Shown: positions 49,691 to 58,416, numbered from the stretch's first letter. The stretch is DNA of 64,000 nucleotides from Iamia sp. SCSIO 61187 (GCF_019443745.1 NZ_CP050948.1:744001-808000), one strand, 5' to 3'. Numbers and translations: made by a program. The notes: generated from the sequence alone by a model not told the origin.

Positions 49691-51478
49691 ATGGTCGACC
49701 GTCCCGGCGCCACGGTGGTGGCCGCCGGCGTCGCGCCCGCCGCCTTCCTCGCCGTCGACCCCGGCGGCTGGTACCCCTTCGGCCCCCTGCGGTGGATGGT
49801 GGTGTCCGTCGGGATCCTGGCCGCCGCCCTGCTCGTCCTGGGCCGCCGCCCGCAGCCCGCCGCCGCCCGGGGCCCGGTGCGGGCGGCCGCCGTGCTGGTG
49901 GCCGTCCTCGCCGTCGCCGCCGCCGTCGGGCGCGACCCGCTGTACGCGTGGACGGGGACCCCGGAGCGCCACGCCGGGGTCGCCCTCTGGCTCCTCTGCC
50001 TGCTCGCCCTCGTGACCGGGGCCGGGTCGGACCCGGTTCGCGGGCCGGTGGTCGTGGCCCGGGGACTCGTCGTCGCCGCCCTGGGCGTCGGCGCCGTGGC
50101 CGGCGCCGAGGCCCTGGGCTGGGAGCCGGCCGAGCTCGACGTCGGATCCCGTCTCACGGGGTCGTTCGGGTCGTCGGCGTTCCTCGGGGCGGCGGGGGCG
50201 CTGCTGCTCCCTGCCGTCGTCGGCTCCGCCCTCGACGGCGGGACCGGTCGCCGGTGGCGGTGGGCCGCAGGCCTGGGCGGGGTCGCCATCGCCGTCGCGC
50301 TCGTGGGCTCCGGGGCCCGGTCGGCCTGGCTCGGCGTGGCCGTCGCCGGCGCCGTGGCCCTCGCCGCCCGCCGTGAGCAGGTCCGGGCGGGCCTCGCCCG
50401 CCACCCCCGGGCCGCCGTCGCCGGGGTGGCGGCGGGGCTGGTCGCGGTGGCCGCCGTCGCCCTCCTGACGCCGGCCGGCGCCCGGCTGGCGGCACTGGGG
50501 GACGACGACGCTCCCGGGGGGCGGGGTCGGCTCGACGAGTGGCGCGTCGCCACCCGGGTCATCGCCGACCATCCGGTGCTGGGCGTCGGGCCCGAGGGCT
50601 ACCGCGTCGCCTTCGCCGACGGCGTCGACGTGGACTACGAGGTGGCCCACGGTCGGGACCCGCAGCCGGACCGGGCCCACAGCGCGCCGCTCGACGTGGC
50701 CCTGTCCGGTGGGGTCCCCGGCCTCCTCGCCTGGGGTGCGTGGGTCGTGCTCGTGGTCCGGCGGGCGTGGCAGGCCCTGCGTCGGGGCCCCCCGCTCGTG
50801 GCCGGGCTGGCCGCAGCCATCGTGGCCCACCTCGCCGGCCAGCTGACGCTGTTCCCGCTGGCCGAGGTCGAGCCCGTGGCCTGGCTCCTCGCCGGGCTGG
50901 TCCTCGCCGCCACCCCGGACGCGGCGGCGACACCGGCCTCGGAGGGGGCGCCGGCCCGGGGATCGGGGCGCCCCCTCGCTGCGGCCCGCGTCGTCGTCGC
51001 CGCGCTCCTGGTCGTCGCCCTGGGCGCGGGTGCCCTCGACGTCGCCGCCGACCATCGGGCGGAGGCGGCGGCGCGCGCCCTCGCCCGGGGTGACGGCCGG
51101 GCCGCCGCCGACGCGGCCGACGACGCCGTCGGGCTGCGCCCCGACGTCGTCCGGCTGCGCCTCCTGGCGGCGCGCGCCCACGTCGCCGCCGGGGACGGCA
51201 TCGTGGCCGCCCTGGCCCAGGTCGACGCCGCCCGGCGCACGTCACCCGGCGACCCGATCGTGCGCCGCGAGCGGGTGCGGCTGCTGGTCGAGCGGGCCGC
51301 GGCCACCGAGGTCCCCGAGCACGCGCGCCGGGCGCAGGAGGCGGCCGAGGAGGCCGTCGCCGACGATCCCCGCAACGGCGACCTCTGGCTGCTGGTTGCG
51401 ATGGCCGCCCGTCTGACCGGGGACGAGCGGGCGGCCGAGGTGGCCCGACGCCGGGCCACCGCCCTCGGGGCGGGCTGA
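49691..51478 (+). CDS. O-antigen ligase-like membrane protein with TPR tail
   Basis: A 595-residue membrane protein. About ten hydrophobic segments cover residues 1-400. The Wzy_C-like region contains DEWRVATRVIADHPVLGVGPEGY and AHSAPLDVALSGGVPGLLAWG, typical of O-antigen ligases and related polymerases that act on lipid-linked glycans outside the membrane. After one further membrane helix, the last 120 residues are Ala-rich helical repeats resembling TPRs. ATG 49691 is preferred over one 18 codons upstream. The glycan substrate is unknown; no other glycan genes are adjacent. Confidence 0.8.
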   Translation: MVDRPGATVVAAGVAPAAFLAVDPGGWYPFGPLRWMVVSVGILAAALLVLGRRPQPAAARGPVRAAAVLVAVLAVAAAVGRDPLYAWTGTPERHAGVALWLLCLLALVTGAGSDPVRGPVVVARGLVVAALGVGAVAGAEALGWEPAELDVGSRLTGSFGSSAFLGAAGALLLPAVVGSALDGGTGRRWRWAAGLGGVAIAVALVGSGARSAWLGVAVAGAVALAARREQVRAGLARHPRAAVAGVAAGLVAVAAVALLTPAGARLAALGDDDAPGGRGRLDEWRVATRVIADHPVLGVGPEGYRVAFADGVDVDYEVAHGRDPQPDRAHSAPLDVALSGGVPGLLAWGAWVVLVVRRAWQALRRGPPLVAGLAAAIVAHLAGQLTLFPLAEVEPVAWLLAGLVLAATPDAAATPASEGAPARGSGRPLAAARVVVAALLVVALGAGALDVAADHRAEAAARALARGDGRAAADAADDAVGLRPDVVRLRLLAARAHVAAGDGIVAALAQVDAARRTSPGDPIVRRERVRLLVERAAATEVPEHARRAQEAAEEAVADDPRNGDLWLLVAMAARLTGDERAAEVARRRATALGAG

Positions 51479-51514
51479 GGGCGCCGTGGGCGAGGACCGT
51501 CGTCGGAGAGATGT

Positions 51515-51540
51515 GGAACCGATCGAGGGGGCCGGGGGTT
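51515..51540 (+). promoter_or_regulatory. Candidate ECF-type autoregulatory promoter
   Basis: GGAAC (51515-51519), an 18-nt spacer and GTT (51538-51540) fit the GGAAY-N16/18-GTT pattern of many ECF sigma promoters. The predicted start falls next to GTG 51549, so the transcript could be leaderless. Confidence 0.35.
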
Positions 51541-51548
51541 GGTTCAGG

Positions 51549-52160
51549 GTGAGCACGTCCCTCCCCGCCGACACCCCGGCGCCACCGGTGTGGCCCGGAC
51601 CGCCGCCCGACTGGGCCGACGACGACCGGCCCGGCCTCCCCACCGACGGGGGCCCGGTGCCGCTCGACGGCGAGGTCCACGTCGTGGCCCCCTCCTTCGA
51701 GGCCTTCTACCTGGGCCATCGGGTGGAGCTGGGCCGGGCCCTGGCGCTGGCCATCGGTGATCCGGACCTCGCCGCCGAGGCGACCGACGAGGCCTTCACC
51801 CGGGCCTGCGCCCGCTGGTCGTCGCTGCGGGGCGGCAACCCGGCGGGCTGGGTCTACCGGGTGGGCCTGAACTGGTCCCTGTCGGTCCTCCGCCAGCGCC
51901 GCCGCAGCCCGCACCGGCTCTACCAGCCCGCCGACCAGGACCCGTCGATCAGCGACCCGTCCGTCCACGCCGCCCTGGCCGAGCTCGACCCCAAGCACCG
52001 CAGCGTCGTCGTCTGCCGCCACCTCCTCGGGTGGTCGGTGGCCGACACCGCCGCCGCCCTCCGCCTCCGGGAGGGGACGGTCAAGAGCCGCCTCTCCCGC
52101 GCCAACCGCGTGTTGGCCGCCCGCCTCCGCCACCTCCGCCCCGACGAGGAGCAGCCATGA
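51549..52160 (+). CDS. ECF-type RNA polymerase sigma factor
   Basis: A two-domain ECF sigma of 203 aa after a Pro-rich N-terminus of about 45 residues. Region 2 covers FEAFYLGHRVELGRALALAI through GGNPAGWVYRVGLNW; region 4 includes ELDPKHRSVVVCRHLLGWSV and GTVKSRLSRANRVLAARL. GTG 51549 is preferred from the candidate promoter just upstream. GTG 51486 (224 aa) is possible, with a weak GAGGG site. The stop overlaps the ATG of the membrane protein that follows, suggesting a sigma/regulator pair. Confidence 0.85.
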   Translation: MSTSLPADTPAPPVWPGPPPDWADDDRPGLPTDGGPVPLDGEVHVVAPSFEAFYLGHRVELGRALALAIGDPDLAAEATDEAFTRACARWSSLRGGNPAGWVYRVGLNWSLSVLRQRRRSPHRLYQPADQDPSISDPSVHAALAELDPKHRSVVVCRHLLGWSVADTAAALRLREGTVKSRLSRANRVLAARLRHLRPDEEQP

Positions 52161-53767
52161 CCACCGACCCTCGCCTCGCGAGCTACCTCCGCGTGCGCTC
52201 CACCGCCATCGACCTGCCCCACGCCGGCGTCGACACCATCACCCGCCGGGCGCGCCGCCACCAGCGCCGGCGCCGGGCCGCGGCGTGCGGCGGCGTCGCC
52301 ACCGCCCTCCTCCTCGGGGGGACGGCGATCGCCCTGGGCGCCGGCGGCGACGACCCGACGACGAGCACCACCGACCGGGCCGCGTCCGTCGTCGGCTCAC
52401 CGCTCGAGTGGACGACCACCGAGGTGCAGGACGGTCTCGGCCTCGCCGGGCCCGTCGTCAGCGACGGCGGTGCCGTCTACGCCCTCTCGACCGAGGCCGG
52501 GTCCGACACCTGGGGGAGCCGGCGGCTCTACCGCTCGACCGACGGTGACTCCTGGACCGGCGTCGACCTGCCCGCCGACCTGCACGCCGCGGGCGTGGCG
52601 GGGAGCGAGGGATCGCTCTACGCCGTGGGCACCTCGGCCGCCGGCGGCGATCTCCAGATCGCCACGTCGACCGACGGCGGGGCGGGCTGGAGCGGCTCCG
52701 ACGTCCCCCTGGACCTCGAGGCCCTGGCGGAGGGCTTCCCGGGGACGGCGCGCATCGCCGACGCCGAGGTCGCCGTGGCCGACGGCACGACGGTCGTCGT
52801 GGCCTCGGTCCGGGGCCTCGTCGACCCGGCGGAGGTCCTCCCCGCCGACGCCGACCCCGACGCCTGGTACCAGACCTCCGACGGCCTGACCCGCATCCAG
52901 GACGACCCCTGCGCGGCGAGCGCCGAGGAGGGGGCCCGATCGGGGGCGACCACCACGGTGCCGCCGACCACCTCGGCCCCGGCCACGGCGCCGGCGGCCG
53001 ACCCCGAGGGCGTCGACGGGGCGACCGCGGGCGAGGACTGCACACCCACGCGGGAGGTCGTCACGTGGGAGGAGATGGGCGTCGGCGAGGCGGGCATCGC
53101 CCTGGCCGAGGGCCAGACCCACGTGTTCGTCGCCACCGACGGCGGGCCCCTGGAGCCGTCCCAGGTGATCCCCGGGACGACGAGCCTGGACCCGATGACG
53201 GCGTCGCTCCTCGCCGCCGACGACGGCTTCTGGTACGTCCGGCAGAGCTACGGGGACCAGCAGCCGGGGGAGGGGGCGGCGACGACGGCCTGGCACTCGG
53301 TCGACGGCGCGACGTGGACCGAGGTCCCCGTCGCCGGCGGCGAGGGCCTCGTGGCGTCCGGGGTCCTCGACGGCCGGCCCGCCGTCGTCACCATCGGGAA
53401 CCAGCAGGAGTGGAGCGTCCACGTGCACGTCGTGGCGGCCGACGGCTCGGTCGCCACCACCGACCTGAACGAGCTGCTGGGGATCGAGCCCGGCTCCGGC
53501 ATGATGGCGGTGGACGTGGGGCCCCTCGGCCTGGCCGTGGTCTTCCAGGACGAGGCCGGGGTGCGCACCGTCGCCCACTCGCCCGACGGGCTCGCCCTCT
53601 CGGCGGTGGAGGTGCCGGCCCCGGCCGACGGCACCCGCGAGACCGTCGCCGGGGTCACCGTCACCGCCGACGCCGTGAAGGTCCGGCTCAACGTCCGGCC
53701 CGCCGGATCGGACGGCACCACCCCGGCCACGAGCCAGCGGCTCTTCGTCGGGACGCCCCCCGGGTGA
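52157..53767 (+). CDS. Membrane-anchored propeller-like protein, likely sigma regulator
   Basis: A 536-residue protein with a short cytoplasmic N-terminus (about 45 residues, Arg-rich near its end), one membrane helix (CGGVATALLLGGTAIALGA) and a large outside domain. That domain has repeated SxDGxxW-type motifs (YRSTDGDSWTGVDL, ATSTDGGAGWSG, HSVDGATWTEV), as in sialidase/BNR propellers, and a Thr/Pro-rich linker. Overlap with the ECF sigma stop suggests it is the partner, but the N-terminus lacks the zinc-binding HXXXCXXC of classic anti-sigma factors. Ligand unknown. Confidence 0.7.
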   Translation: MTTDPRLASYLRVRSTAIDLPHAGVDTITRRARRHQRRRRAAACGGVATALLLGGTAIALGAGGDDPTTSTTDRAASVVGSPLEWTTTEVQDGLGLAGPVVSDGGAVYALSTEAGSDTWGSRRLYRSTDGDSWTGVDLPADLHAAGVAGSEGSLYAVGTSAAGGDLQIATSTDGGAGWSGSDVPLDLEALAEGFPGTARIADAEVAVADGTTVVVASVRGLVDPAEVLPADADPDAWYQTSDGLTRIQDDPCAASAEEGARSGATTTVPPTTSAPATAPAADPEGVDGATAGEDCTPTREVVTWEEMGVGEAGIALAEGQTHVFVATDGGPLEPSQVIPGTTSLDPMTASLLAADDGFWYVRQSYGDQQPGEGAATTAWHSVDGATWTEVPVAGGEGLVASGVLDGRPAVVTIGNQQEWSVHVHVVAADGSVATTDLNELLGIEPGSGMMAVDVGPLGLAVVFQDEAGVRTVAHSPDGLALSAVEVPAPADGTRETVAGVTVTADAVKVRLNVRPAGSDGTTPATSQRLFVGTPPG

Positions 53768-53787
53768 CCCCTCCGACCGGGTGCCCG

Positions 53788-53832
53788 CACCCCTCTGGTG
53801 ACGACCCCCGCCGGGTCGTCGCCAGGGGGGTG
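53788..53832 (+). promoter_or_regulatory. Long hairpin enclosing the DUF3263 ribosome-binding site
   Basis: Arms 53788-53807 and 53813-53832 pair over 20 bp with two G-U wobbles and a 5-nt loop. The right arm contains AGGGGGG (53824-53830), the Shine-Dalgarno of ATG 53838. It may terminate upstream transcripts or hide the ribosome-binding site. Confidence 0.65.
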
Positions 53833-53837
53833 CTTGC

Positions 53838-54128
53838 ATGGGCTGCCACCACCTGGCCAACCTGTTGCCCGTGTCGTTGAGCGAGCGTGACCGGTCCGTC
53901 CTGGACTTCGAGCGGTCCTGGTGGGCCGAGGGCGGGGTGAAGGAGACGGCGATCCAGGAGCGATTCGAGCTCTCCGCCTCCCGCTACTACGAGCTCCTCG
54001 GGGAGCTCATGGACGATCCTGACGCCATGGCCCACGACCCCCTCCTCGTCCGACGCCTCCGCCGGCTGCGCGACGCCCGCCAGAGGGCGCGCGCCACCGC
54101 CAGCGGCTCCCAGGCGGCCCGTCGATGA
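53838..54128 (+). CDS. DUF3263 protein
   Basis: A 96-residue protein of the actinobacterial DUF3263 family, with LSERDRSVLDFERSWW, KETAIQERFELSASRYYELL and LLVRRLRRLRDARQRAR, a small helical fold. Function unknown. It overlaps the LytR_C gene that follows (ATGA). In Mycobacterium tuberculosis I recall a DUF3263 gene (Rv0430) just before virR (Rv0431), upstream of groEL2 (Rv0440); groEL follows here too, 4.3 kb downstream. Confidence 0.85.
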   Translation: MGCHHLANLLPVSLSERDRSVLDFERSWWAEGGVKETAIQERFELSASRYYELLGELMDDPDAMAHDPLLVRRLRRLRDARQRARATASGSQAARR

Positions 54129-54667
54129 CCGCACCGAGCGCAGGGCGCGACGACGCCACCGTCCGCGGCGCGGTCGTCCTGGTCGTGGCCATCGTCATCG
54201 GTCTCGCCCTCCTCGCCCGGGGCGGGAGCGGCGGCGGCGGCGATGACGAGGCCGCCAACGGCGAGCCGTCCACCGAGTCCACCGCCTCCACCGAGGCGAC
54301 GGGCGGCAGCGACTCGACCACGGTGCCCATCGCCTCGTCGTCGACGACGACGGCGCCGGCCGAGGACCCCGCCTCCATCACCGTGGCCGTCCTCAACGCC
54401 ACCACCCAGGGCGGCTGGGCCGCCGAGAACGCCGGCACCATCGCCGCCAGCGGCTACCAGACGACGGAGGGCAACTTCGGGGGCGAGGACGTCGAGACGT
54501 CGCAGATCTACGCCACGCCCGAGGCCCAGGCCTCCGCCCAGGCGGTGGCCGAGCTGCTCGAGCTGGAGGTCCAGGTCGCCGAGAAGCCGGCCGAGCCGCT
54601 CGGCGACGCGGGCCAGGATGCCGACGCCGACGTGGTCGTGGTGCTGGGAGCCGACAGCCTCGGGTGA
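54125..54667 (+). CDS. LytR_C-domain membrane protein, VirR-like
   Basis: A 180-residue protein with a short cytoplasmic N-terminus, one membrane helix (about 14-32, GAVVLVVAIVIGLALLARG), a Ser/Thr/Glu-rich linker, and an outside LytR_C domain from about 85 (SITVAVLNATTQGGWAAENA). VirR in mycobacteria shapes the cell envelope and vesicle release. This copy has the same architecture and neighbour (DUF3263), so a similar envelope role is inferred. Confidence 0.85.
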   Translation: MTAPSAGRDDATVRGAVVLVVAIVIGLALLARGGSGGGGDDEAANGEPSTESTASTEATGGSDSTTVPIASSSTTTAPAEDPASITVAVLNATTQGGWAAENAGTIAASGYQTTEGNFGGEDVETSQIYATPEAQASAQAVAELLELEVQVAEKPAEPLGDAGQDADADVVVVLGADSLG

Positions 54668-54674
54668 CCCGCCC

Positions 54675-56051
54675 TCAGCCGAGGACGGCGAGCTGGTCGG
54701 CGAGCCAGCGCTCCGGGGTGCGGTCGGCGACGCGGCCGCGCAGGGCGGCCGCCCGGGCCGCCCGCTCGTCGGCCCCCATGGCCAACGCGTGGTGGAGGCT
54801 CTCGGCGGCGGCGACGACGTCGTAGGCGTCGACGGTGAGCGCTCCGGTCGGTCCGGCCAGCTCGTCGTGGGCGCCGGCGCCCTCGCTGAGCAGCAGGACC
54901 ACGTCCCGGGTCGACAGGGCCACGGCCTCCTTGGCCACCAGGTTGAGCCCGTCGCGGATGGGGTTGACGAGCACGGCGTCGGCCCGCCGGAGGGCGGCGA
55001 CCGAGCGCGGGTAGTCGTCGTCGGTCTCGTAGACGATCGGCGTCCAGTCGGCGGTGGCCCACCGCTCGTTGACGGCGGCGACGGTCTCGTCGACCTGCGC
55101 CCGGTACTGCCGGTAGGCGGGCACGTCCTCGCGGGACGGGTAGACGAAGGCCCCGAAGGTGACCCGGCCCCGCCACTCGGGCCGGTTGGCGAGCAGCTGG
55201 TCGAAGGCGAGGAAGCCGCGCAGGATGTTCTTCGACAGCTCGATGCGGTCGACGCGCACGAGGAAGGCGCGGTCGCCGACGAGGGCGTCGAGGTCGTGCC
55301 CGGCGGCGACGCAGGCGTCACCGCCGGCGGTGCGCTCGAGGTCGGCCGGGTCGGGGCCGAGGGGGGCCACGAACGTCGTGAGGTCGAGCCCCACGGCCCG
55401 GGCGCAGCCCCGGGCGGCGCCGGCCCAGCGCTCGGAGTGGAAGCCGCAGGCCCGGTGGGCGGCCAGACCGCCCATCAGCTCCTCGCGCACGGCGCCGGGC
55501 AGCACCGCCAGCTCGGCGGGGCGGGCGAACGGGGTGTGGCTGAAGTGCACGCACGCCACGTCGGGCCGGGTCCCGGCCAGGGCCGTGGCCACGAGGGGCA
55601 GGTGGTAGTCCTGCACCAGCACCGCCGCCCCCTCGGGGGCGACCTCGGCCACGACGGCGGCGAAGGCGGCGTTGACCCGCCGGAAGGCCTCCCACGCCGT
55701 GAACCAGGCGGCGTCGAACGTGGGCTCGCGGTAGCCGTCGAACATGCCGTGGTGGGCGAACCAGAGCGTGGAGTTGCTGACGACGTCGTAGGCCTGGCGG
55801 AGGTCCTCCGGGTCGAGGTCGACGGTCCGGACCCGCAGACCGTCGGCGTCGATGACACCCTGGGCCGAGGCCTCGCGATCGGCCTCCGACAGCGCCGCCG
55901 CCACCCAGATGGCGTCGGTGCCGGCGACGAGGGGGGCCAGCCCCGACACCAGCCCGCCGGCGCCCCGGCGGCTCTCCAGGGCCCCGTCGGGACCGCGGCG
56001 GAACGCCACCGGTCCTCGGTTCGAGACGATCACGACCGGCCGGGAGGACAT
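54675..56051 (-). CDS. GT20 trehalose-6-phosphate synthase-like glycosyltransferase
   Basis: A 458-residue GT-B retaining glycosyltransferase of the OtsA family, which joins a nucleotide-sugar to glucose-6-phosphate or a similar acceptor. VIVSNRGPVAFRR, QDYHLPLVA, FSHTPFARPAEL, LVRVDRIELSKNILRGF and NPIRDGLNLVAKE are recognisable. The early loop is RRGAGGLVSG rather than the usual RxxGGL, and some acceptor residues differ, so trehalose synthesis is not assured. No phosphatase gene is adjacent. ATG 56051 has TACCTT 7 nt upstream. Confidence 0.85.
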   Translation of the reverse strand: MSSRPVVIVSNRGPVAFRRGPDGALESRRGAGGLVSGLAPLVAGTDAIWVAAALSEADREASAQGVIDADGLRVRTVDLDPEDLRQAYDVVSNSTLWFAHHGMFDGYREPTFDAAWFTAWEAFRRVNAAFAAVVAEVAPEGAAVLVQDYHLPLVATALAGTRPDVACVHFSHTPFARPAELAVLPGAVREELMGGLAAHRACGFHSERWAGAARGCARAVGLDLTTFVAPLGPDPADLERTAGGDACVAAGHDLDALVGDRAFLVRVDRIELSKNILRGFLAFDQLLANRPEWRGRVTFGAFVYPSREDVPAYRQYRAQVDETVAAVNERWATADWTPIVYETDDDYPRSVAALRRADAVLVNPIRDGLNLVAKEAVALSTRDVVLLLSEGAGAHDELAGPTGALTVDAYDVVAAAESLHHALAMGADERAARAAALRGRVADRTPERWLADQLAVLG

Positions 56052-56058
56052 GCGGTCG

Positions 56059-56064
56059 AAGGTA
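56059..56064 (-). promoter_or_regulatory. Predicted -10 of the GT20 gene
   Basis: TACCTT on the minus strand lies 7 nt before ATG 56051. Confidence 0.45.
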
Positions 56065-56071
56065 GTGGTGG

Positions 56072-56077
56072 AAGGAT
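56072..56077 (+). promoter_or_regulatory. Candidate -10 of the glycerate kinase
   Basis: AAGGAT lies 6 nt before ATG 56084; a weaker variant of the motif. Confidence 0.3.
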
Positions 56078-56083
56078 GGACCG

Positions 56084-57073
56084 ATGCGCGTCGTGGCCGC
56101 CCCCGACAAGTTCCGCGGCACGGCCTCGGCCGCCGAGGTCGCCGCCGCCGTCGGGCGGGCCGCCCGCGCCGCCGGCTGGGACTGCGACGAGGTGCCGATG
56201 GCCGACGGCGGCGAGGGCACGCTGGACGCCCTGGGCGGCCCCAACCGCACGACCCTCGTCACGGGGCCGTTGGGCGACCCGGTCGAGGCGGCGTGGCGGC
56301 TCCACCGGGGCACGGCGGTCATCGAGTCGGCCCGGGCGTCGGGCATCGCCCTGCTCGGCGGGGCCGAGGAGAACGACCCGATCTCGGCGTCGACCTACGG
56401 CACCGGCGAGCTGATCGCCCAGGCCGTCGAGCTCGGGGCGCGCCGGGTGATCGTGGCCGTGGGCGGGTCGGCGACCACCGACGGCGGGCTCGGGGCCCTC
56501 CGCGCCCTCCACCCGGTCCAGCGGCTGCGGGGGATCGACATCCAGGTCGCCACCGACGTCCGCACCCGCTTCGTCGACGCCGCCGAGCACTTCGCCCCCC
56601 AGAAGGGGGCCACGCCCGCCCAGGTCGAGCTGCTGCGGCGCCGGCTCACCCGGTTGGCCCAGGTGTACGAGGAGGACCACGGCGTCGACGTCCGCCCCCT
56701 CCCAGGCGGCGGGGCCGCCGGCGGGCTCGCCGGCGGGCTGGCGGCCGTCGGGGCGACGATCGTCCCCGGCTTCGACCTGGTGGCCGACGAGCTCGGCCTC
56801 GACGAGCTGCTCGAGGGCGCCGACCTGGCCGTCACGGGCGAGGGGTTCCTCGACGCCCAGTCCTTCGAGGGCAAGGTCGTCGGTGGCGTGGCCGAGCTGG
56901 CCGGCGCCCTCGACGTCCCGGTGCTGGCGGTGGCCGGTGAGGTCTACGACGGGGTCGGCGACCGCATCCGCGCCGTGTCGCTCACCGCCCGCGCCGGCGC
57001 CGACCGGTCGCGGGCCGAGGCCGCCGCGCTGGTCGAGGCGGTCGTGGCCGAGCACCTCGCCACCATGGGCTGA
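56084..57073 (+). CDS. Glycerate kinase
   Basis: A 329-residue class II glycerate kinase that phosphorylates glycerate in serine/glyoxylate metabolism. APDKFRGTASAAEVA opens the N-terminal domain, GGEGTLDALGG and VGGSATTDGGLGAL are active-site loops, and LPGGGAAGGLAGGLAA and TGEGFLDAQSFEGKV complete the signature. ATG 56084 is close to the divergent GT20 gene. 2- versus 3-phosphoglycerate cannot be settled from sequence. Confidence 0.95.
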   Translation: MRVVAAPDKFRGTASAAEVAAAVGRAARAAGWDCDEVPMADGGEGTLDALGGPNRTTLVTGPLGDPVEAAWRLHRGTAVIESARASGIALLGGAEENDPISASTYGTGELIAQAVELGARRVIVAVGGSATTDGGLGALRALHPVQRLRGIDIQVATDVRTRFVDAAEHFAPQKGATPAQVELLRRRLTRLAQVYEEDHGVDVRPLPGGGAAGGLAGGLAAVGATIVPGFDLVADELGLDELLEGADLAVTGEGFLDAQSFEGKVVGGVAELAGALDVPVLAVAGEVYDGVGDRIRAVSLTARAGADRSRAEAAALVEAVVAEHLATMG

Positions 57074-57099
57074 CCCGCGCAGCCCCGGACCCTGCGCAG

Positions 57100-57105
57100 T
57101 ACCGT
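57100..57105 (+). promoter_or_regulatory. Predicted -10 of the AI-2E family gene
   Basis: TACCGT lies 7 nt before ATG 57113. Confidence 0.5.
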
Positions 57106-57112
57106 CACCCCG

Positions 57113-58378
57113 ATGGAGGAGCGCCTCGCCCGGGTCGGCCGCACGGCCTGGTGGATCGTGGGCGTGGTCGTCGTCATCGCCCTCGTCGGCGCCGTCGGCT
57201 GGTTCTTCCGGGTGATCTTCCCGCCGCTGATCCTCGCCGGCGCCCTGGTCTTCCTCCTCAACCCCATCGTCAACCGGCTCGAGCGGCGCGGGCTGCCGCG
57301 GTTGCTCGGCACCCTGGCCGCCTTCTTCATCGTGCTGCTGCTGTTCGCCGGCGTCGGCGCCATCGTCGCCCCGCTCGTGGCCAGCCAGGCCGACGAGCTC
57401 TCCGAGCGGGGGCCGGAGCTCCGCGACGACGCCGAGGAGTGGCTCAACGACCTCTCCGAGCGCTCCGAGGAGGACGACTGGCCCTTCCACGTCCCGTCGG
57501 TGCAGGAGATCGAGGACCAGGCCGACGAGAACAGCTCGGGCCAGGACGTGGGCGAGCAGTTCGAGACCGTCCGCGAGTACGCGGTGCAGGTCTTCCACGT
57601 CGGGATCATCTTCGTGATCGGACCGTTCCTGGCCTTCTACCTCCTGGTCGACCTGCCCGACGTCCGGCGGCGGGTCGAGGAGCTGATCCCCGACCGGTCG
57701 CGGGTCGAGGTCGAGTTCATCGCCCACCGCCTCAACCTGGCCATCGGCGGGTTCTTCCGGGGCCAGCTGGCCGTCGCCTTCATCGTCGGCGTGATGGCCT
57801 CCATCGGGCTCTGGGCCATCGGCCTGCCCCTGTGGCTGGTCGTGGGCATGATCGCCGGGGTCTTCAACATGATCCCGCTGATCGGTCCGTGGGTCGGGGC
57901 CGTGCCCGGCATCGCGGTGGCGCTGGCCACCAAGGACCTCCGGACCGCGGTGCTCGTGGCCGTGGTGATGGTCGTCGTCCAGCAGATCGACAACCACTTC
58001 ATCACGCCGACGGTCATGCGCCGGGCCGTCCAGCTGCACCCCGCCGCCGTGATGATGGCCCTCCTCGCGTGGGGGACCATCGGTGGGTTCTTCGGCCTCC
58101 TCCTCGCCGTGCCCCTGACCGCGTCGCTGAAGATCGTCGGCGGGCACCTCTGGCGCAAGTGGGTCGTGGGGGTGTCGATCCCGGGCCTCGACGAGCCCTA
58201 CCCCCCGGACCTGGCCCCCGGGCCCGGCGAGGTGGCCCACGAGGAGGTGCGCAACGACGAGCTGCCGCGCGCCGAGGCGGTCGAGCACGGGAGGGCCCGC
58301 GGCCGCGACCGTGGCGAGGGCGACCCCAGCGGGGTGGCCGGGCCGGACCCCACCGCTACCATGCCGTCCACACCGTGA
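57113..58378 (+). CDS. AI-2E-family permease
   Basis: A 421-residue membrane protein of the AI-2 exporter superfamily. Paired helices at about 20-55 and 62-95 precede a large acidic loop (about 97-155, rich in Glu/Asp, e.g. DEWLNDLSERSEEDDW), then further helices with GFFRGQLAVAFIVGVMASIG and FNMIPLIGPWVGAVPGIAVAL, the family signatures. The C-terminal 60 residues are hydrophilic and charged. Substrates vary in this family (ions or quorum molecules), so transport of AI-2 is not implied. Confidence 0.88.
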   Translation: MEERLARVGRTAWWIVGVVVVIALVGAVGWFFRVIFPPLILAGALVFLLNPIVNRLERRGLPRLLGTLAAFFIVLLLFAGVGAIVAPLVASQADELSERGPELRDDAEEWLNDLSERSEEDDWPFHVPSVQEIEDQADENSSGQDVGEQFETVREYAVQVFHVGIIFVIGPFLAFYLLVDLPDVRRRVEELIPDRSRVEVEFIAHRLNLAIGGFFRGQLAVAFIVGVMASIGLWAIGLPLWLVVGMIAGVFNMIPLIGPWVGAVPGIAVALATKDLRTAVLVAVVMVVVQQIDNHFITPTVMRRAVQLHPAAVMMALLAWGTIGGFFGLLLAVPLTASLKIVGGHLWRKWVVGVSIPGLDEPYPPDLAPGPGEVAHEEVRNDELPRAEAVEHGRARGRDRGEGDPSGVAGPDPTATMPSTP

Positions 58379-58416
58379 CCGGGCCGACCGGTCGCCACGA
58401 GGAGCAGCCCCCACCC

